A stretch of 64,000 bases of DNA, taken from NCBI RefSeq assembly GCF_000599985.1, contig NZ_CP007445.1, forward strand, positions 2,170,001 through 2,234,000, given 5' to 3'. The notes beneath the pieces were generated by a model, which saw only the letters and a program-made list of their open reading frames with translations, made no database searches and was not told the DNA's origin. The DNA comes from Gilliamella apicola (GTDB lineage: Bacteria > Pseudomonadota > Gammaproteobacteria > Enterobacterales > Orbaceae). Positions 46,750 to 56,542 of the stretch are shown in pieces (position 1 is the first letter of the stretch; each line of letters starts with the position of its first letter). The position numbers and the translations under genes are program-made.

Positions 46750-47607
46750 TCAGTTAATACAACCATTCACATTAAGAAATAAGCTCATTTTATGCTTCAC
46801 AATTTCCTTTACCGCTTGATTAGCAGGAATAATATTGTGACGTAATGATTTATTTACTTCAGTTTGTGCAAACTTATCTTTGGCCACTTGTGTCCAGTTA
46901 ACTAATAACTCGGTACCTACATTAAATTTGCGAATACCATTATTAATCAATTCAGGATAATCTTCTTCTTTAACACCTGTCCCTCCATGAATAACCAATG
47001 GAATATTAACCAGGGCATGTATTTCTTTCAACAACGGAATATTCACTTCTGTTTTTGATTTAAATTGTCCATGATTAGTGCCAATAGCAACGGCTAAAGC
47101 GTCAATACCCGTTGCCTTAACAAATTCTAATGCATCTTTAGGTTTAGTATAGACTTTGTCATTGTCATCAACCTTAATCCCCTCTTCTGTGCCACCTATA
47201 GTGCCCAGTTCCCCTTCAACTGAAACTCCACGTGCATGAGCATATTCAACAACCGCACGCGTTTTTAATATGTTTTCTTTAAAAGGAAGTGAAGAACCAT
47301 CAAACATGACTGAGGTAAAACCGCTGTCGATTGCTTGTTTAATATCATCAAAATTTTTTGCATGATCTAAATGCAATACCGCATCGACTATCTCTTCATC
47401 TGCGATGGCTTTTACAGCATTTACCAAAACTTTAAAGCCAATATAGCGTGCGGTATCGACACTTGTTTGGATAATAATAGGTGCGCCCACTTCTTTGGCT
47501 GCACGAAGCATATCGGGTAACATTTCTAAATTATGTGTATTAAATGCACCTACGGTAAAATTAAGCTTTTGTGCTATTGAAGTTACAGCTTTTAGATTGG
47601 TATACAT
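46750..47607 (-). CDS. Class II ketose-bisphosphate aldolase (GatY/KbaY/Fba type)
   Basis: Zinc-dependent aldolases of this family cleave fructose- or tagatose-1,6-bisphosphate, or related ketose phosphates, to dihydroxyacetone phosphate and an aldehyde. The 285-residue protein keeps the zinc ligand His residues in AVLHLDHAKNFDDIKQAIDS, GTNHGQFKS and LVIHGGTGVKEEDY, plus VEGELGTIGGTEEG and the phosphate-binding FNVGTEL. Length matches GatY/KbaY (284-286). The position between a PTS permease and a P-loop protein implies it cleaves the product of the sugar taken up by that PTS. The exact stereochemistry cannot be deduced. Confidence 0.92.
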   Translation of the reverse strand: MYTNLKAVTSIAQKLNFTVGAFNTHNLEMLPDMLRAAKEVGAPIIIQTSVDTARYIGFKVLVNAVKAIADEEIVDAVLHLDHAKNFDDIKQAIDSGFTSVMFDGSSLPFKENILKTRAVVEYAHARGVSVEGELGTIGGTEEGIKVDDNDKVYTKPKDALEFVKATGIDALAVAIGTNHGQFKSKTEVNIPLLKEIHALVNIPLVIHGGTGVKEEDYPELINNGIRKFNVGTELLVNWTQVAKDKFAQTEVNKSLRHNIIPANQAVKEIVKHKMSLFLNVNGCIN

Positions 47608-47619
47608 AATAATTTTCCT

Positions 47620-48024
47620 TTAATCTCGTAGAATCGTTACTTGTTTGGCGATATTACGCATGGAGTCCATTTTATTCATCCAAAAATCGATATCAGCCAT
47701 TGACCCATTTGTTGCAGCCTCGGCGCGTTTTAGGTTGTATAAACTCATTAAAATTTTATAACTTTCTCCAATTGATTTTTTATGTTGCAAACTGATTTCT
47801 AAATACTCAATCGCTAAATCAATACGTTCTAACTGGTGATACAACATTCCTGTTTTTTCATTTAAAACCGCTAGAAGTTTCGCATCATCACTGTTCGCAA
47901 TTTGTTGTTGCAATTGCTGAATCGATTGCTCAATTTCAACGATTTGTTCTGATGTTAAGCTGGCATTTATTTCGGCCTTGGGCTCTTTAACTTTCTGTTT
48001 ATTCTTTTTGAAGAAACTAAACAT
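47620..48024 (-). CDS. Small uncharacterised helical/TPR-like protein of the PTS operon
   Basis: I do not recognise this protein. The frame opens at 48072, but AAGGA lies eight bases before the ATG at 48024 (MFSFFKKNKQKVKEP), giving 134 residues. It is mainly helical: a Gln-rich coiled segment (VEIEQSIQQLQQQIANSDDA) is followed by one TPR-like hairpin (NEKTGMLYHQLERIDLAIEY). The first residues are basic with a short hydrophobic Phe pair, so a membrane-peripheral location is possible. It lies between PTS IIC and the aldolase with short gaps. An adaptor or scaffold is a guess. Confidence 0.7.
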   Translation of the reverse strand: MFSFFKKNKQKVKEPKAEINASLTSEQIVEIEQSIQQLQQQIANSDDAKLLAVLNEKTGMLYHQLERIDLAIEYLEISLQHKKSIGESYKILMSLYNLKRAEAATNGSMADIDFWMNKMDSMRNIAKQVTILRD

Positions 48025-48038
48025 AGCAATTATCCTTG

Positions 48039-49328
48039 TTAAAAGTGTTTCAATATTGGACCTAAAACCCACGCATAAAGTAATGCGACCGTTACTGTAT
48101 CCACATCAGTTGCAGTAGCATTAACAAAGCCCATTTGCGTAAAAATAGTAACGAGCAGTGCAGGTAATAAGGTAATAAAAAAGCCATGAGCTATCCCGCC
48201 AATTAAAGCGCCACGACGTCCACCAATTGCATTACCAAATATGCCTGCAGTTCCCCCTGCAAAGAAGTTAGTCAACATGCCAGGTAAGATCATCGCCAAA
48301 CCGAAGAACGGCAGTGTTAACATAGCAATAACAGTACCAATTGAAGTAGTAATAAAACCTAAAATTACTGCATTTGGGCTATATGGAAAGAACACCGGAC
48401 AATCAAGTGCTGGAATGGCATTTGGTACTACTTTCATGGCAATGCCTCTAAACGCTGGCACAATTTCACCAAGTAATAAGCGCACCCCAGCTAACAATAC
48501 ATAGATCCCTACCACAAAGATAATCGATTGTGTAAAGGCGTAGATCACATAGTTTTGTGAACCTGATAAAGTTGAGGCATATTGTTCACCAGCAAACAAC
48601 ACAGTAATGACATAAAGAGGTACCATAACAACCATAACAGATAGATATGTATCTTGTAGGAATTCGAATGACTTCGGCAATTTCATATCTTCAATTGAAC
48701 GTTTGTTCTCACCTTTTTCACCTACCACATAAGCAACACCCGCTTCAAATAGATAACCGATTGTACAAAAATGACCAAGAGCAATATCATTTGAACCAGT
48801 AACTTTATAAATAATTGGCTGTGCAATGGCTGGCATCATTACTGCAAAAACAGCACCAATAAAACCTCCCACTAAAATTAAAGCTATCCCTGAAAGACCT
48901 GCTACACTACCAAATACGGTCGTCATGGTCGCCATCCATAAAATCGCCTGCCCAGTTAAAAAGATGTATTTCCAGCGAGTTAAACGAGCAATAAGAATAT
49001 TAAAAATAAAGATCATCAAAAAGGTCAGTGCAATATCGCGTCCTAAGCCTAGCTGATTCATGGCCTGTCCGTTTATGGCTTCAATGGATGGAATGATTCC
49101 TTGCATATCAAAACCGGCGGTAAATATTTGACCAAAATAAGTCAAACTACCAACAATAATACTTGAACCTGCATTTAACACCTGAAAGCCTAATAAAGTT
49201 TTAAGCGTTCCTGAGATTATTTGTCCAAATGATTTTTTTTGTAAAATAAGCCCAAGCATGGCAATCAAACTAATGGTTATTGAGGCCTGCGTTAAAATAT
49301 TGTCGATAATAAAGTTAATGACATTCAT
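48039..49328 (-). CDS. PTS transporter IIC subunit, ascorbate/UlaA family
   Basis: This is a polytopic inner-membrane permease that couples sugar uptake to phosphorylation. The 429-residue protein matches the SgaT/UlaA family: VINFIIDNILTQASITISLI at the start, LGFQVLNAGSSIIVGSL, SNDIALGHFCTIGYLFEAGV, PALDCPVFFPYSPNAVILGF and IFGNAIGGRRGALIGGIAHG. About ten or more hydrophobic segments are visible. E. coli UlaA is 465 residues. The family is named for L-ascorbate, but the neighbouring genes (bisphosphate aldolase, no UlaG/UlaD/UlaE/UlaF) argue against ascorbate as the substrate. AGGAG precedes the ATG. Confidence 0.9.
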   Translation of the reverse strand: MNVINFIIDNILTQASITISLIAMLGLILQKKSFGQIISGTLKTLLGFQVLNAGSSIIVGSLTYFGQIFTAGFDMQGIIPSIEAINGQAMNQLGLGRDIALTFLMIFIFNILIARLTRWKYIFLTGQAILWMATMTTVFGSVAGLSGIALILVGGFIGAVFAVMMPAIAQPIIYKVTGSNDIALGHFCTIGYLFEAGVAYVVGEKGENKRSIEDMKLPKSFEFLQDTYLSVMVVMVPLYVITVLFAGEQYASTLSGSQNYVIYAFTQSIIFVVGIYVLLAGVRLLLGEIVPAFRGIAMKVVPNAIPALDCPVFFPYSPNAVILGFITTSIGTVIAMLTLPFFGLAMILPGMLTNFFAGGTAGIFGNAIGGRRGALIGGIAHGFFITLLPALLVTIFTQMGFVNATATDVDTVTVALLYAWVLGPILKHF

Positions 49329-49349
49329 AGTATTCTCCTGTTATCGCTA

Positions 49350-49652
49350 CTAAATCAGCCCTTTTTGCTCTAAAACGGGACAAAGTTTTTCCTCAATTTC
49401 GATTTTAGAAACAATATTTTTAAGGAATACGATAGTGGTTTTATCGTTAATATTGAATTTGGCAAACTGTGGACGAAAGTTTTCAGCTGTGATAATAATA
49501 TCGGCATTCATCGCCGCAGCAGATGAAATATCAGTATGATCTAAATTTGCTTCAATACCCTTAGCTTTTAGCACGTCTTCGGTAGCCATTTGTGCAGCAA
49601 AACTACTGCCTAATCCAGCGCCACAAACAAATAAAATAGTTAAGTTACTCAT
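49350..49652 (-). CDS. PTS IIB subunit, lactose/cellobiose-ascorbate type
   Basis: IIB subunits pass phosphate from IIA to the sugar at the permease. The frame is open from 49682, but AGGAGG precedes the ATG at 49652 (MSNLTILFVCGAGLGSSFAA), giving 100 residues. The Cys in FVCGAGLGSS near residue 10 is the phosphorylation site, in the P-loop-like fold of this IIB family. It sits between the regulator and IIC. No separate IIA gene is present in the operon. Confidence 0.92.
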   Translation of the reverse strand: MSNLTILFVCGAGLGSSFAAQMATEDVLKAKGIEANLDHTDISSAAAMNADIIITAENFRPQFAKFNINDKTTIVFLKNIVSKIEIEEKLCPVLEQKGLI

Positions 49653-49678
49653 TTTCAATCCTCCTAAGACTGAGTTGT

Positions 49679-51769
49679 TCAAGCCGATTTTGTTTCATTA
49701 AATAAAATTGTTTTAAATTCCTGTACCGATTGGCAATTGGTGAGTTGTTTAAGTTTTTGCTCATCATTAATCAATTCAATTAAGCTACGCATAATATTGA
49801 GATGAGAAAAAGAATCGATGGCAGCCAAACAAAATATAATTTTTACCGGTCCCATATCTGAATTACCAAAATCCACAGGATGACGCATGGTAACTACACT
49901 CACGCCTAATTGATTAACACCATCTTCTGGTCGAGCATGCGCTAATGCTAAATCCTTACCTATCACAATATATGGGCCATATTGTTCAACCGAGCTAATC
50001 ATGGCTTGGATATAAGATGGTAAAATGAAACATTTTTTTAATAGTGGTTCTGCAGCAATGGTGATAGCTTGGCGCCAATCACGGCAATCTTGTTGCAATA
50101 TGATGTCATCATCAGTCAGTATATCTTTCAACATAGGCTGGATTTTCCTTTTATTGATTTTGAGGTTATTAATCGCTAAGCACTTTTCAAGGCGGTTATA
50201 AATAGGTGCAGACACAACGCCTCCACTTTCTTGAATTAAATCGACAAGAGAATAAAAAAGATCAGTGGCATCATCCAAATGATTGACAATACGTTGATTC
50301 GATCGATGTTTAGCTAGAAAATCGGTGATAATGGGGTGATTTTTTTCTTTCAAAATTGGTTCTAACACTAATACGGGATGAGCCGAATGCTGTAACGGAT
50401 ATGTAGAAAAAATCAAGTCATAATCAAGTTGATCCAATAATTCAAAATTATTTCGACCTAGAATTGCCAAGATATCAATATTAAAAAACTCTTTGAGTGT
50501 TTCAGCTAATAAATTAGAGGTAGCAATGCCATGATCACAAATAACCACAGCTTTAAAAAAATAGCTACGATCTTGGTTAATTGCACTAACAAAAGTAGAA
50601 AAATGGATTGTTAAAAAGGCGATTTCATCATCAGAAACTTTATGACTTAAATTAGCTTCCGAGTTTTGTATAAAGGATTTTATTACACAGTAAATTTCTT
50701 CATAGTTTTGTTTTATATTATCAAGTAATGGGTTAATAATATGAATATTATTACTTACTCTGGCGATCAATCCGGCTAAGTGTTTACAAAGGTTTTCATA
50801 AAGCTGTTCTTGTTTGGTTGAAAATGGAATTTGTGTTTTTTCTTCGACATAATTCACTAGTTTAATTGCCAATAACTGTGCATTCAACCACTCGACATAG
50901 TTATTAATATCCTTTGTGTTAAAGGCTTCAAGCATATAGATAATATATTGTTGTTCTTGTCGATTAATTTGCAATTTTTCATATTGGCAAACTAAATGAA
51001 TAAATTTGGTAATTTGTCCAGATTCATTGTGCCTGAAATCGGCTCTAACCATAGTTAAATGATGCTGATGTTTATTACGAATCAACCATATAGCAGTAAA
51101 GATTACAATTTGTTGAACATAGATTTCATCATGAATTTGACTAATTGTTTTATGAGCAAGCTTTAATAGATTTATAATAAGATTTTGAGGTACATATTTA
51201 AATAATAGTTGCTGAATTAAACTCAGTTCATGTAACGGTTTATTCAATTCTAAATTACCATAGAATTGATTAATTGCTTCGTACATCATTAAACGAATAG
51301 AACGTTCTAATCCTATGAGTTGCATTCCTTGTTTAGGCAGGCTAGTTAATTCAATGTCATATTTTTTTAATCGCAATTTAAGTTTACGGATATCTTCATC
51401 TAATACACTTTTCGAAACAAAGTAGATATTTTCTTTATGACATAAAATAGTTGGGCTATTAGAAAAAGCAATTGATAACAACAAATCGAATTGGCGTTCA
51501 TCCTTACTTAAAATAGGTGAAATTGATACCCCTAATAACGCATTATGAACTTGTTGTTTTTGTTCTTGTGTGGCATTGATGATAAAACCTTTATTACGGA
51601 CTGTTGAAATTTCGGGTAAACATCTTTTTTGTAAAAAAGCATTAATTTCATTAATTTCATTGCGCAAGGTTCGTGCACTAATTTGAAAATCTTCCGATAG
51701 CATTTCGACAGTTAAAGGATAGTCGATTGAAATAAATTTCTTAAATAATTCGATGGTTCTTGTTCGCAT
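49679..51769 (-). CDS. PRD-containing transcriptional regulator with IIB-like and IIA domains (BglG/MtlR/LicR type)
   Basis: These regulators sense PTS phosphorylation and sugar availability. The 696-residue protein (ATG 51769; a GTG at 51781 is in frame) has an N-terminal helix-turn-helix (LTVEMLSEDFQISARTLRNE) and a second DNA-binding-like segment. Two PRD domains follow (about 170-390) with conserved His. Next is a IIB-like domain with CDHGIATSNLLAETL (Cys near residue 410). Last is a C-terminal IIA domain (about 545-690) with phospho-His in LALAHARPEDGVNQLGV. This IIA domain is the only one in the operon, so it may both regulate and donate phosphate to IIB. Confidence 0.9.
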   Translation of the reverse strand: MRTRTIELFKKFISIDYPLTVEMLSEDFQISARTLRNEINEINAFLQKRCLPEISTVRNKGFIINATQEQKQQVHNALLGVSISPILSKDERQFDLLLSIAFSNSPTILCHKENIYFVSKSVLDEDIRKLKLRLKKYDIELTSLPKQGMQLIGLERSIRLMMYEAINQFYGNLELNKPLHELSLIQQLLFKYVPQNLIINLLKLAHKTISQIHDEIYVQQIVIFTAIWLIRNKHQHHLTMVRADFRHNESGQITKFIHLVCQYEKLQINRQEQQYIIYMLEAFNTKDINNYVEWLNAQLLAIKLVNYVEEKTQIPFSTKQEQLYENLCKHLAGLIARVSNNIHIINPLLDNIKQNYEEIYCVIKSFIQNSEANLSHKVSDDEIAFLTIHFSTFVSAINQDRSYFFKAVVICDHGIATSNLLAETLKEFFNIDILAILGRNNFELLDQLDYDLIFSTYPLQHSAHPVLVLEPILKEKNHPIITDFLAKHRSNQRIVNHLDDATDLFYSLVDLIQESGGVVSAPIYNRLEKCLAINNLKINKRKIQPMLKDILTDDDIILQQDCRDWRQAITIAAEPLLKKCFILPSYIQAMISSVEQYGPYIVIGKDLALAHARPEDGVNQLGVSVVTMRHPVDFGNSDMGPVKIIFCLAAIDSFSHLNIMRSLIELINDEQKLKQLTNCQSVQEFKTILFNETKSA

Positions 51770-51800
51770 AAACTTACTCACCTATTTACTTCTTAAATGC

Positions 51801-51806
51801 AGTATA
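51801..51806 (-). promoter_or_regulatory. Possible -10 box of the PTS operon
   Basis: TATACT on the minus strand, about 32 bases before the regulator ATG. No good -35 is present at 17 bases (TAGGTA), so activation by a regulator is plausible. No CRP site was clear. Confidence 0.35.
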
Positions 51807-51903
51807 AGTGAGATAAATTAGCTTACCTAGTTGGTATTTTTGCAAATATTTATTGCAAAATTTATAGATTGGAAATGATCAAAAAAAGGAAAATAAAGAA
51901 TCA

Positions 51904-51937
51904 GAAAAAAATGAATCCTTAAAATAGGATTCATTTA
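51904..51937 (-). terminator. Rho-independent terminator of the rnr-rlmB-51959 operon
   Basis: On the minus strand ATGAATCC-TATTTTAA-GGATTCAT extends through A/T pairs and is followed by at least seven T residues, about 20 bases after the stop at 51959. Confidence 0.88.
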
Positions 51938-51958
51938 ATTATTTTTTAGAAAATAACA

Positions 51959-52573
51959 TTAAACATGTTTTTTTCGCTTTTCAATTGCAATCATTAATGG
52001 GCGGTGACATTTGTAGATCATATCTGAGGGAATCATGATCAGTTCGGCAATAGGCACTGTCCAATCAGGAATGTTGGTATTATCAGGATTTTTTTCATCA
52101 ATAGGCACATCCACTGTATAACGTTCAGTATTAGCAAATAATTGCTGTTTCTTCGCAATATCTTTATCATCATCATCACTAAGCATACGACAATTATCCA
52201 ATACTGTTTGGGCAAAAACATCTGGCCAATTTTCAGGTACATTTTTTAACGTAACGAGTTCAGAAATATACCGAAGCATATCACGAAATAATAACAAATA
52301 GACCATTTGTAAATTGCGACCTGATAAATTGGCTAGTTGTTCATCATTCAATTTATCATTTATAACACTTGGTCCCCATTTAAAAAACAAAGTATCCTTA
52401 TATTGGTTGATAATCGGTTTGATGGCTTTGTACTGCGTTTTTACAAGATTATCAATTTCCCGTGAAATTTGCATAGTCGGATACCCAACATTATTACGAC
52501 CATGAAGATCTCGCCCTGAAAGCGGTGGCATTTCTTTTTTGGTTGGTAATAGTTTTTTAAGCAATCCTAGCAT
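51959..52573 (-). CDS. Uncharacterised 204-residue cytoplasmic protein
   Basis: I do not recognise this protein. It is soluble, has no signal or membrane segment, and begins MLGLLKKLLPTKKEMPPLSG followed by RDLHGRNNVGYPTMQISREI. Conserved-looking features include FFKWGPSVINDKLNDEQLAN, an acidic run (LSDDDDKDIAKK) and WTVPIAELIMIPSDMIYKCH. It lies 15 bases after rlmB and before a strong terminator, so it is the last gene of the rnr-rlmB transcript. The start has AAGGAAGGG just upstream. It may be specific to this bacterial family; no function is proposed. Confidence 0.75.
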   Translation of the reverse strand: MLGLLKKLLPTKKEMPPLSGRDLHGRNNVGYPTMQISREIDNLVKTQYKAIKPIINQYKDTLFFKWGPSVINDKLNDEQLANLSGRNLQMVYLLLFRDMLRYISELVTLKNVPENWPDVFAQTVLDNCRMLSDDDDKDIAKKQQLFANTERYTVDVPIDEKNPDNTNIPDWTVPIAELIMIPSDMIYKCHRPLMIAIEKRKKHV

Positions 52574-52587
52574 ATTACCCTTCCTTA

Positions 52588-53340
52588 CTATTTGTTCTTT
52601 TGGCGCACGATTTCAAATAAACAGACACCGGTTGCAACCGATACATTAAGTGAAGAGACAATGCCTGACATTGGAATACTAACTAGTTCGTCACAGTGTT
52701 CTTTCGTTAAACGACGCATACCCTCACCTTCCGCACCCATCACCAAAGCGAGTGTGGTCTGAGTGGATGATTTATAAAATTCGGTTTGATAAAGTGTTCT
52801 TTCAGCTTCACCAGCAGTACCGACAATCCAAACTTGATATTCATCTTGTAGCATTCGCATGGTACGGGCTAAATTAGTTACTCGCACAACAGGAACGCTT
52901 TCTGCCGCACCACACGCTACTTTTTGTACGGTAGAATTAAGTGGTGCTGAGCGATCTTTTGGCACTATAATAAAACTTACACCTGCTGCATCAGCAGTAC
53001 GAACACATGCTCCTAAATTATGGGGATCAGTCACTCCATCTAAAATTAAGATTAAAGGATTGGGTTGCTGTTCCATCAGTTGTGGAATATCGTTTTCATG
53101 ATAACCGCGACTTGGTTTAACCATAGCTAGAATACCTTGGTGGACACCATTTTTGGTTTTTTCATCCAACCACTGACGATTAGCTACTTTAACCGGCAAT
53201 CCCAGCTGTTCTAATTGGTGAACAAGGGCAATTAGACGTTTATCTTCACGCCCTTTAATAATAAATACCTCGATAATTCTTTCTGGTGAGCGCGCTAATA
53301 ATGCTTCAATAGCATGCATACCATAAACTGTTTCACTCAT
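52588..53340 (-). CDS. rlmB: 23S rRNA (guanosine-2251-2'-O)-methyltransferase
   Basis: RlmB methylates the ribose of G2251 in the peptidyl-transferase P-loop of 23S rRNA. The 250-residue SPOUT enzyme begins MSETVYGMHAIEALLARSPE. It contains the knotted-fold motifs ILDGVTDPHNLGACVRTADA, ALVMGAEGEGMRRLTKEHCD and SIPMSGIVSSLNVSVATGVC. Length is close to E. coli (243). It follows rnr by seven bases, the enterobacterial order. Confidence 0.96.
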   Translation of the reverse strand: MSETVYGMHAIEALLARSPERIIEVFIIKGREDKRLIALVHQLEQLGLPVKVANRQWLDEKTKNGVHQGILAMVKPSRGYHENDIPQLMEQQPNPLILILDGVTDPHNLGACVRTADAAGVSFIIVPKDRSAPLNSTVQKVACGAAESVPVVRVTNLARTMRMLQDEYQVWIVGTAGEAERTLYQTEFYKSSTQTTLALVMGAEGEGMRRLTKEHCDELVSIPMSGIVSSLNVSVATGVCLFEIVRQKNK

Positions 53341-53347
53341 CTATTTG

Positions 53348-55807
53348 CTACTCTTTATTTTTTACTCGTTGTTTTTTACTTGTCGATTTTGATTTACTGT
53401 TTTTCTTTGTATTATTTTTATTTTTTGACTTAGCTTTAGTTTTCACTATCGCTTTTGTTTTGGTCTTATTTTTGCTTTGGGTTTTAGTTTCAGCAATAGT
53501 GTTAGCATTAGTACTTCTTTTCTTGCTGGATGATTTTTTCGCTTTTCGTCTAATTGGTAAATCAGCACTTAAATCGATTTTATCCTGTTTGGTTCTATCT
53601 TTAGCTGTTTTACCTTGACGTTTCGGTTTATTATTACTTCCCACTAATGAAAAATCAATTTTACGTTCTTCAGGATTCACATTATCGACTTTAACTTGTA
53701 CTTTATCGCCTAAACGATATACGAAACGAGTATTTTCGCCGATAAGGCGGTTGCGTGAGCCATCAAAATTATAATAATCGTTTTCAAGTGAAGAGACATG
53801 AACTAAACCATCAATAAACAAATCATCCAAACGAACAAAGAATCCAAAATTAACCACGCTTGAAATAGTTCCGTTAAAGACTTCACCAACATGATCTTGC
53901 ATGTAATCACATTTAAGCCAATCTACTACATCGCGAACAGCTTCGTCAGCTCGACGTTCAGTCATTGAGCAGTGTTCACCAAAGTAAAGCATTTCACTAG
54001 TACTATAACGATAACCACCCGTTTTGCTTGTTTTGTGATTTTGATCAGCTAAAATCCATTTAATGGCTCGATGTAAGAGTAAATCCGGATAACGGCGAAT
54101 AGGCGAAGTAAAGTGTGCGTACTCTTCAAGTGCTAAGCCAAAATGTCCGCGATTTTCTGGATCATAAATGGCTTGTCTCATTGACCGTAAAATAACAGTT
54201 TGTAGCATATCATGATCTGGGCGCTCTTCAACAGCGACCATTAACTCAGCAATATCTTTTGGTTTAGGAGTCGAACCACCTCCAAGTGATAACCCAAGTT
54301 CACTTAAAATACTACGCAGATTATTCATACGCTCTTCATCAGGTCTATCATGTACACGGAATAAAGACGGAACATCAGCTTTAATCACAAATTTTGCAGC
54401 GGCTACATTCGCTAAAATCATACACTCTTCAATGATTTTATGAGCAACATTGCGTTGAGTCAGTTCAATGCTTTCAATACGTTTATCAGCATTAAAAATA
54501 AATTTTGGTTCTTCGGACTCAAAACCTATCGCACCACGCGCAATACGAGCTTTATCAAGTACATTGTAAAGACCTTGCAAGTTTTCAAGATGTGGAACTA
54601 AATCACGATAATGCTCACGTAATTCTTTATCACCATCTAAAATCTTAGCAACTTTGGTATAAGTCAATCTTGCATGGGAATTCATCACGGCTTCGTAAAA
54701 TTCATAACCTGTTAGACGACCTTTATTTGATACAGTCATTTCACACACTAAACATAAGCGATCGACTTGCGGGTTTAACGAACAAAGTCCATTAGATAAC
54801 ACTTCGGGTAACATAGGGATCACGCGAGATGGGAAGTAGACTGATGTACCGCGTAAGCAGGCTTCTTTATCTAATGCTTTACCTGGACGGACGTAATAAC
54901 TCACGTCCGCAATTGCGACCCATAAGCGATAGCCTCCTCCACGATTTTTTTGGCAGTAAACAGCATCATCAAAATCACGAGCATCTTCGCCATCAATTGT
55001 TACCAATGGTAATTCACGCAAATCCTTGCGGCCTTTTTTGGCATTTTCTGGAACTTGTTCGGTAAATTTGCTGGTCTCTTTTATAACCGCTTTCGGTAAT
55101 TCATAAGGGATCTCGTGATTACGAAGCGCAATATCAATGGCAAGATTGGTTCCCATAATTTCGCCAAGCACTTCTTTAATGATCCCTACCGCTTTTTGAC
55201 GACGCTCTGGTCGTTGCTGTAATTCAACTACCACAACAGAGCCCATACGTACCGTACGGTCGGGTTTGCCCACAATCAAGATATCAAAATTTAAACGACT
55301 GTCATCCGGCACTACAAATCCGACACCTTGCTCGATAAAGTATCGTCCGACAATAAAATTACTACGAGGCTCTAAAATTCGCACGACCCGTGCTTCGACT
55401 TTACCACGATATTGGGTTCCCAATGGTTGAGCTAAAATCACATCGCCTTGTAACACTTTTTTCATCTGTTCAGGTGATAAAAAATAATCCTCTGGATTAC
55501 CTTCTACTCGCAAAAAACCAAAGCCATCACGGTGTGCAATTACACTTCCTTTAACCATATCAAATTTTTCAGGTAAGGCATAACATTTACGGCGGGTAAA
55601 CACGACTTGTCCATCACGTTCCATCGCACGCAAACGACGATGCAAAGCCACTTTTTGCTCATCATTTTTAATCGCAACAGCTTGGGCAATTTTCTCTAAA
55701 TTGGCTGGTTTTGCTTCTTTTTTAAGGTAATCTAAAATAAGTTCACGACTGGCAATTGGGGAATCATACTTTTCTGATTCTCTATCAAAGAAAGGATCTT
55801 TTATCAT
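53348..55807 (-). CDS. rnr: Exoribonuclease R
   Basis: RNase R degrades structured RNA 3' to 5' and acts in rRNA quality control, tmRNA-linked mRNA decay and cold growth. The frame is open from 55843, but the ATG at 55807 has AGGA at normal distance and gives [20 protein letters not shown], aligned with E. coli (819 versus 813 residues). Domains: N-terminal helix-turn-helix, cold-shock domains, RNB catalytic domain with [18 protein letters not shown]1 near [20 protein letters not shown], and a very Lys/Ser/Thr-rich tail (last ~75 residues). The tail is low complexity but typical in kind. Confidence 0.97.
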   Translation of the reverse strand: MIKDPFFDRESEKYDSPIASRELILDYLKKEAKPANLEKIAQAVAIKNDEQKVALHRRLRAMERDGQVVFTRRKCYALPEKFDMVKGSVIAHRDGFGFLRVEGNPEDYFLSPEQMKKVLQGDVILAQPLGTQYRGKVEARVVRILEPRSNFIVGRYFIEQGVGFVVPDDSRLNFDILIVGKPDRTVRMGSVVVVELQQRPERRQKAVGIIKEVLGEIMGTNLAIDIALRNHEIPYELPKAVIKETSKFTEQVPENAKKGRKDLRELPLVTIDGEDARDFDDAVYCQKNRGGGYRLWVAIADVSYYVRPGKALDKEACLRGTSVYFPSRVIPMLPEVLSNGLCSLNPQVDRLCLVCEMTVSNKGRLTGYEFYEAVMNSHARLTYTKVAKILDGDKELREHYRDLVPHLENLQGLYNVLDKARIARGAIGFESEEPKFIFNADKRIESIELTQRNVAHKIIEECMILANVAAAKFVIKADVPSLFRVHDRPDEERMNNLRSILSELGLSLGGGSTPKPKDIAELMVAVEERPDHDMLQTVILRSMRQAIYDPENRGHFGLALEEYAHFTSPIRRYPDLLLHRAIKWILADQNHKTSKTGGYRYSTSEMLYFGEHCSMTERRADEAVRDVVDWLKCDYMQDHVGEVFNGTISSVVNFGFFVRLDDLFIDGLVHVSSLENDYYNFDGSRNRLIGENTRFVYRLGDKVQVKVDNVNPEERKIDFSLVGSNNKPKRQGKTAKDRTKQDKIDLSADLPIRRKAKKSSSKKRSTNANTIAETKTQSKNKTKTKAIVKTKAKSKNKNNTKKNSKSKSTSKKQRVKNKE

Positions 55808-56542
55808 AAGTAACATCCTGTGATCTAATATTAATGCTAGCATAACACAGAGTGATATAACTTAAAATGAACATTCAATTTATCAACAACAATCAGAGGA
55901 TTCTTAATTAATTTTTATTTAATAAATTATTAATATTGGTAAACACAAAAGATAGATATCAAGCTTTATTACATTATACATTAATAGCAATTTACTATTC
56001 AGACGATAATTTAGATCATAAAAAATTATCGAATATATCTTCATAAAATCAAGCATTAGCTGGTTTCAATTAAATGTTATTTTCACTAAGCTATTTTTAT
56101 GTTAGCTGTAATAATAACTATCTATATTTTTATATAAAATATAGTCATTTTATTTATTAAAATGATATAAGCAATTTAAGTTATATAAGCTATTTTCAGT
56201 CCGGTGATAACTCTATTAACTTTTAAAATCATTATTATCTATTTGCTTACTTTTTATTTTATTGCATCCAATTAATACCCAATTAGTTGATATGTTTTCT
56301 TTAGAATTTGAATCACATTAATTTCTGAATTTAAAAAATTGATTAACAGAGTAGTTTTTGGCTTTTTTAAGCTTTTCAACCAATGCAGTTATATTAATTA
56401 AACAATTTTTTATCTTCAATTTTCGTCTGTTTTATTCTGTTATCTTATTGATTTATAATCATGCTATACACAATATAATATTGATATAAAATATAGTTAT
56501 AACTTAGATAATAATTTCGAAAATAAGGAAATACTGAAAAGC
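55808..56542. other. Long AT-rich intergenic region upstream of the small membrane protein
   Basis: About 735 bases with very low G+C and no convincing ORF on either strand. It holds the rnr promoter and runs such as TATATAAAATATAG near 56140 and ATATAATATTGATATAAAAT near 56475-56494. No RNA gene, repeat or transposon end was recognised. It may contain a decayed gene or an RNA I cannot identify. Confidence 0.4.

Noticed and set aside
48039..49328. Assigning the PTS as an L-ascorbate (ula) operon
   Set aside because: No ulaG, ulaD, ulaE or ulaF homologue is nearby; the operon instead has a ketose-bisphosphate aldolase and a P-loop protein.
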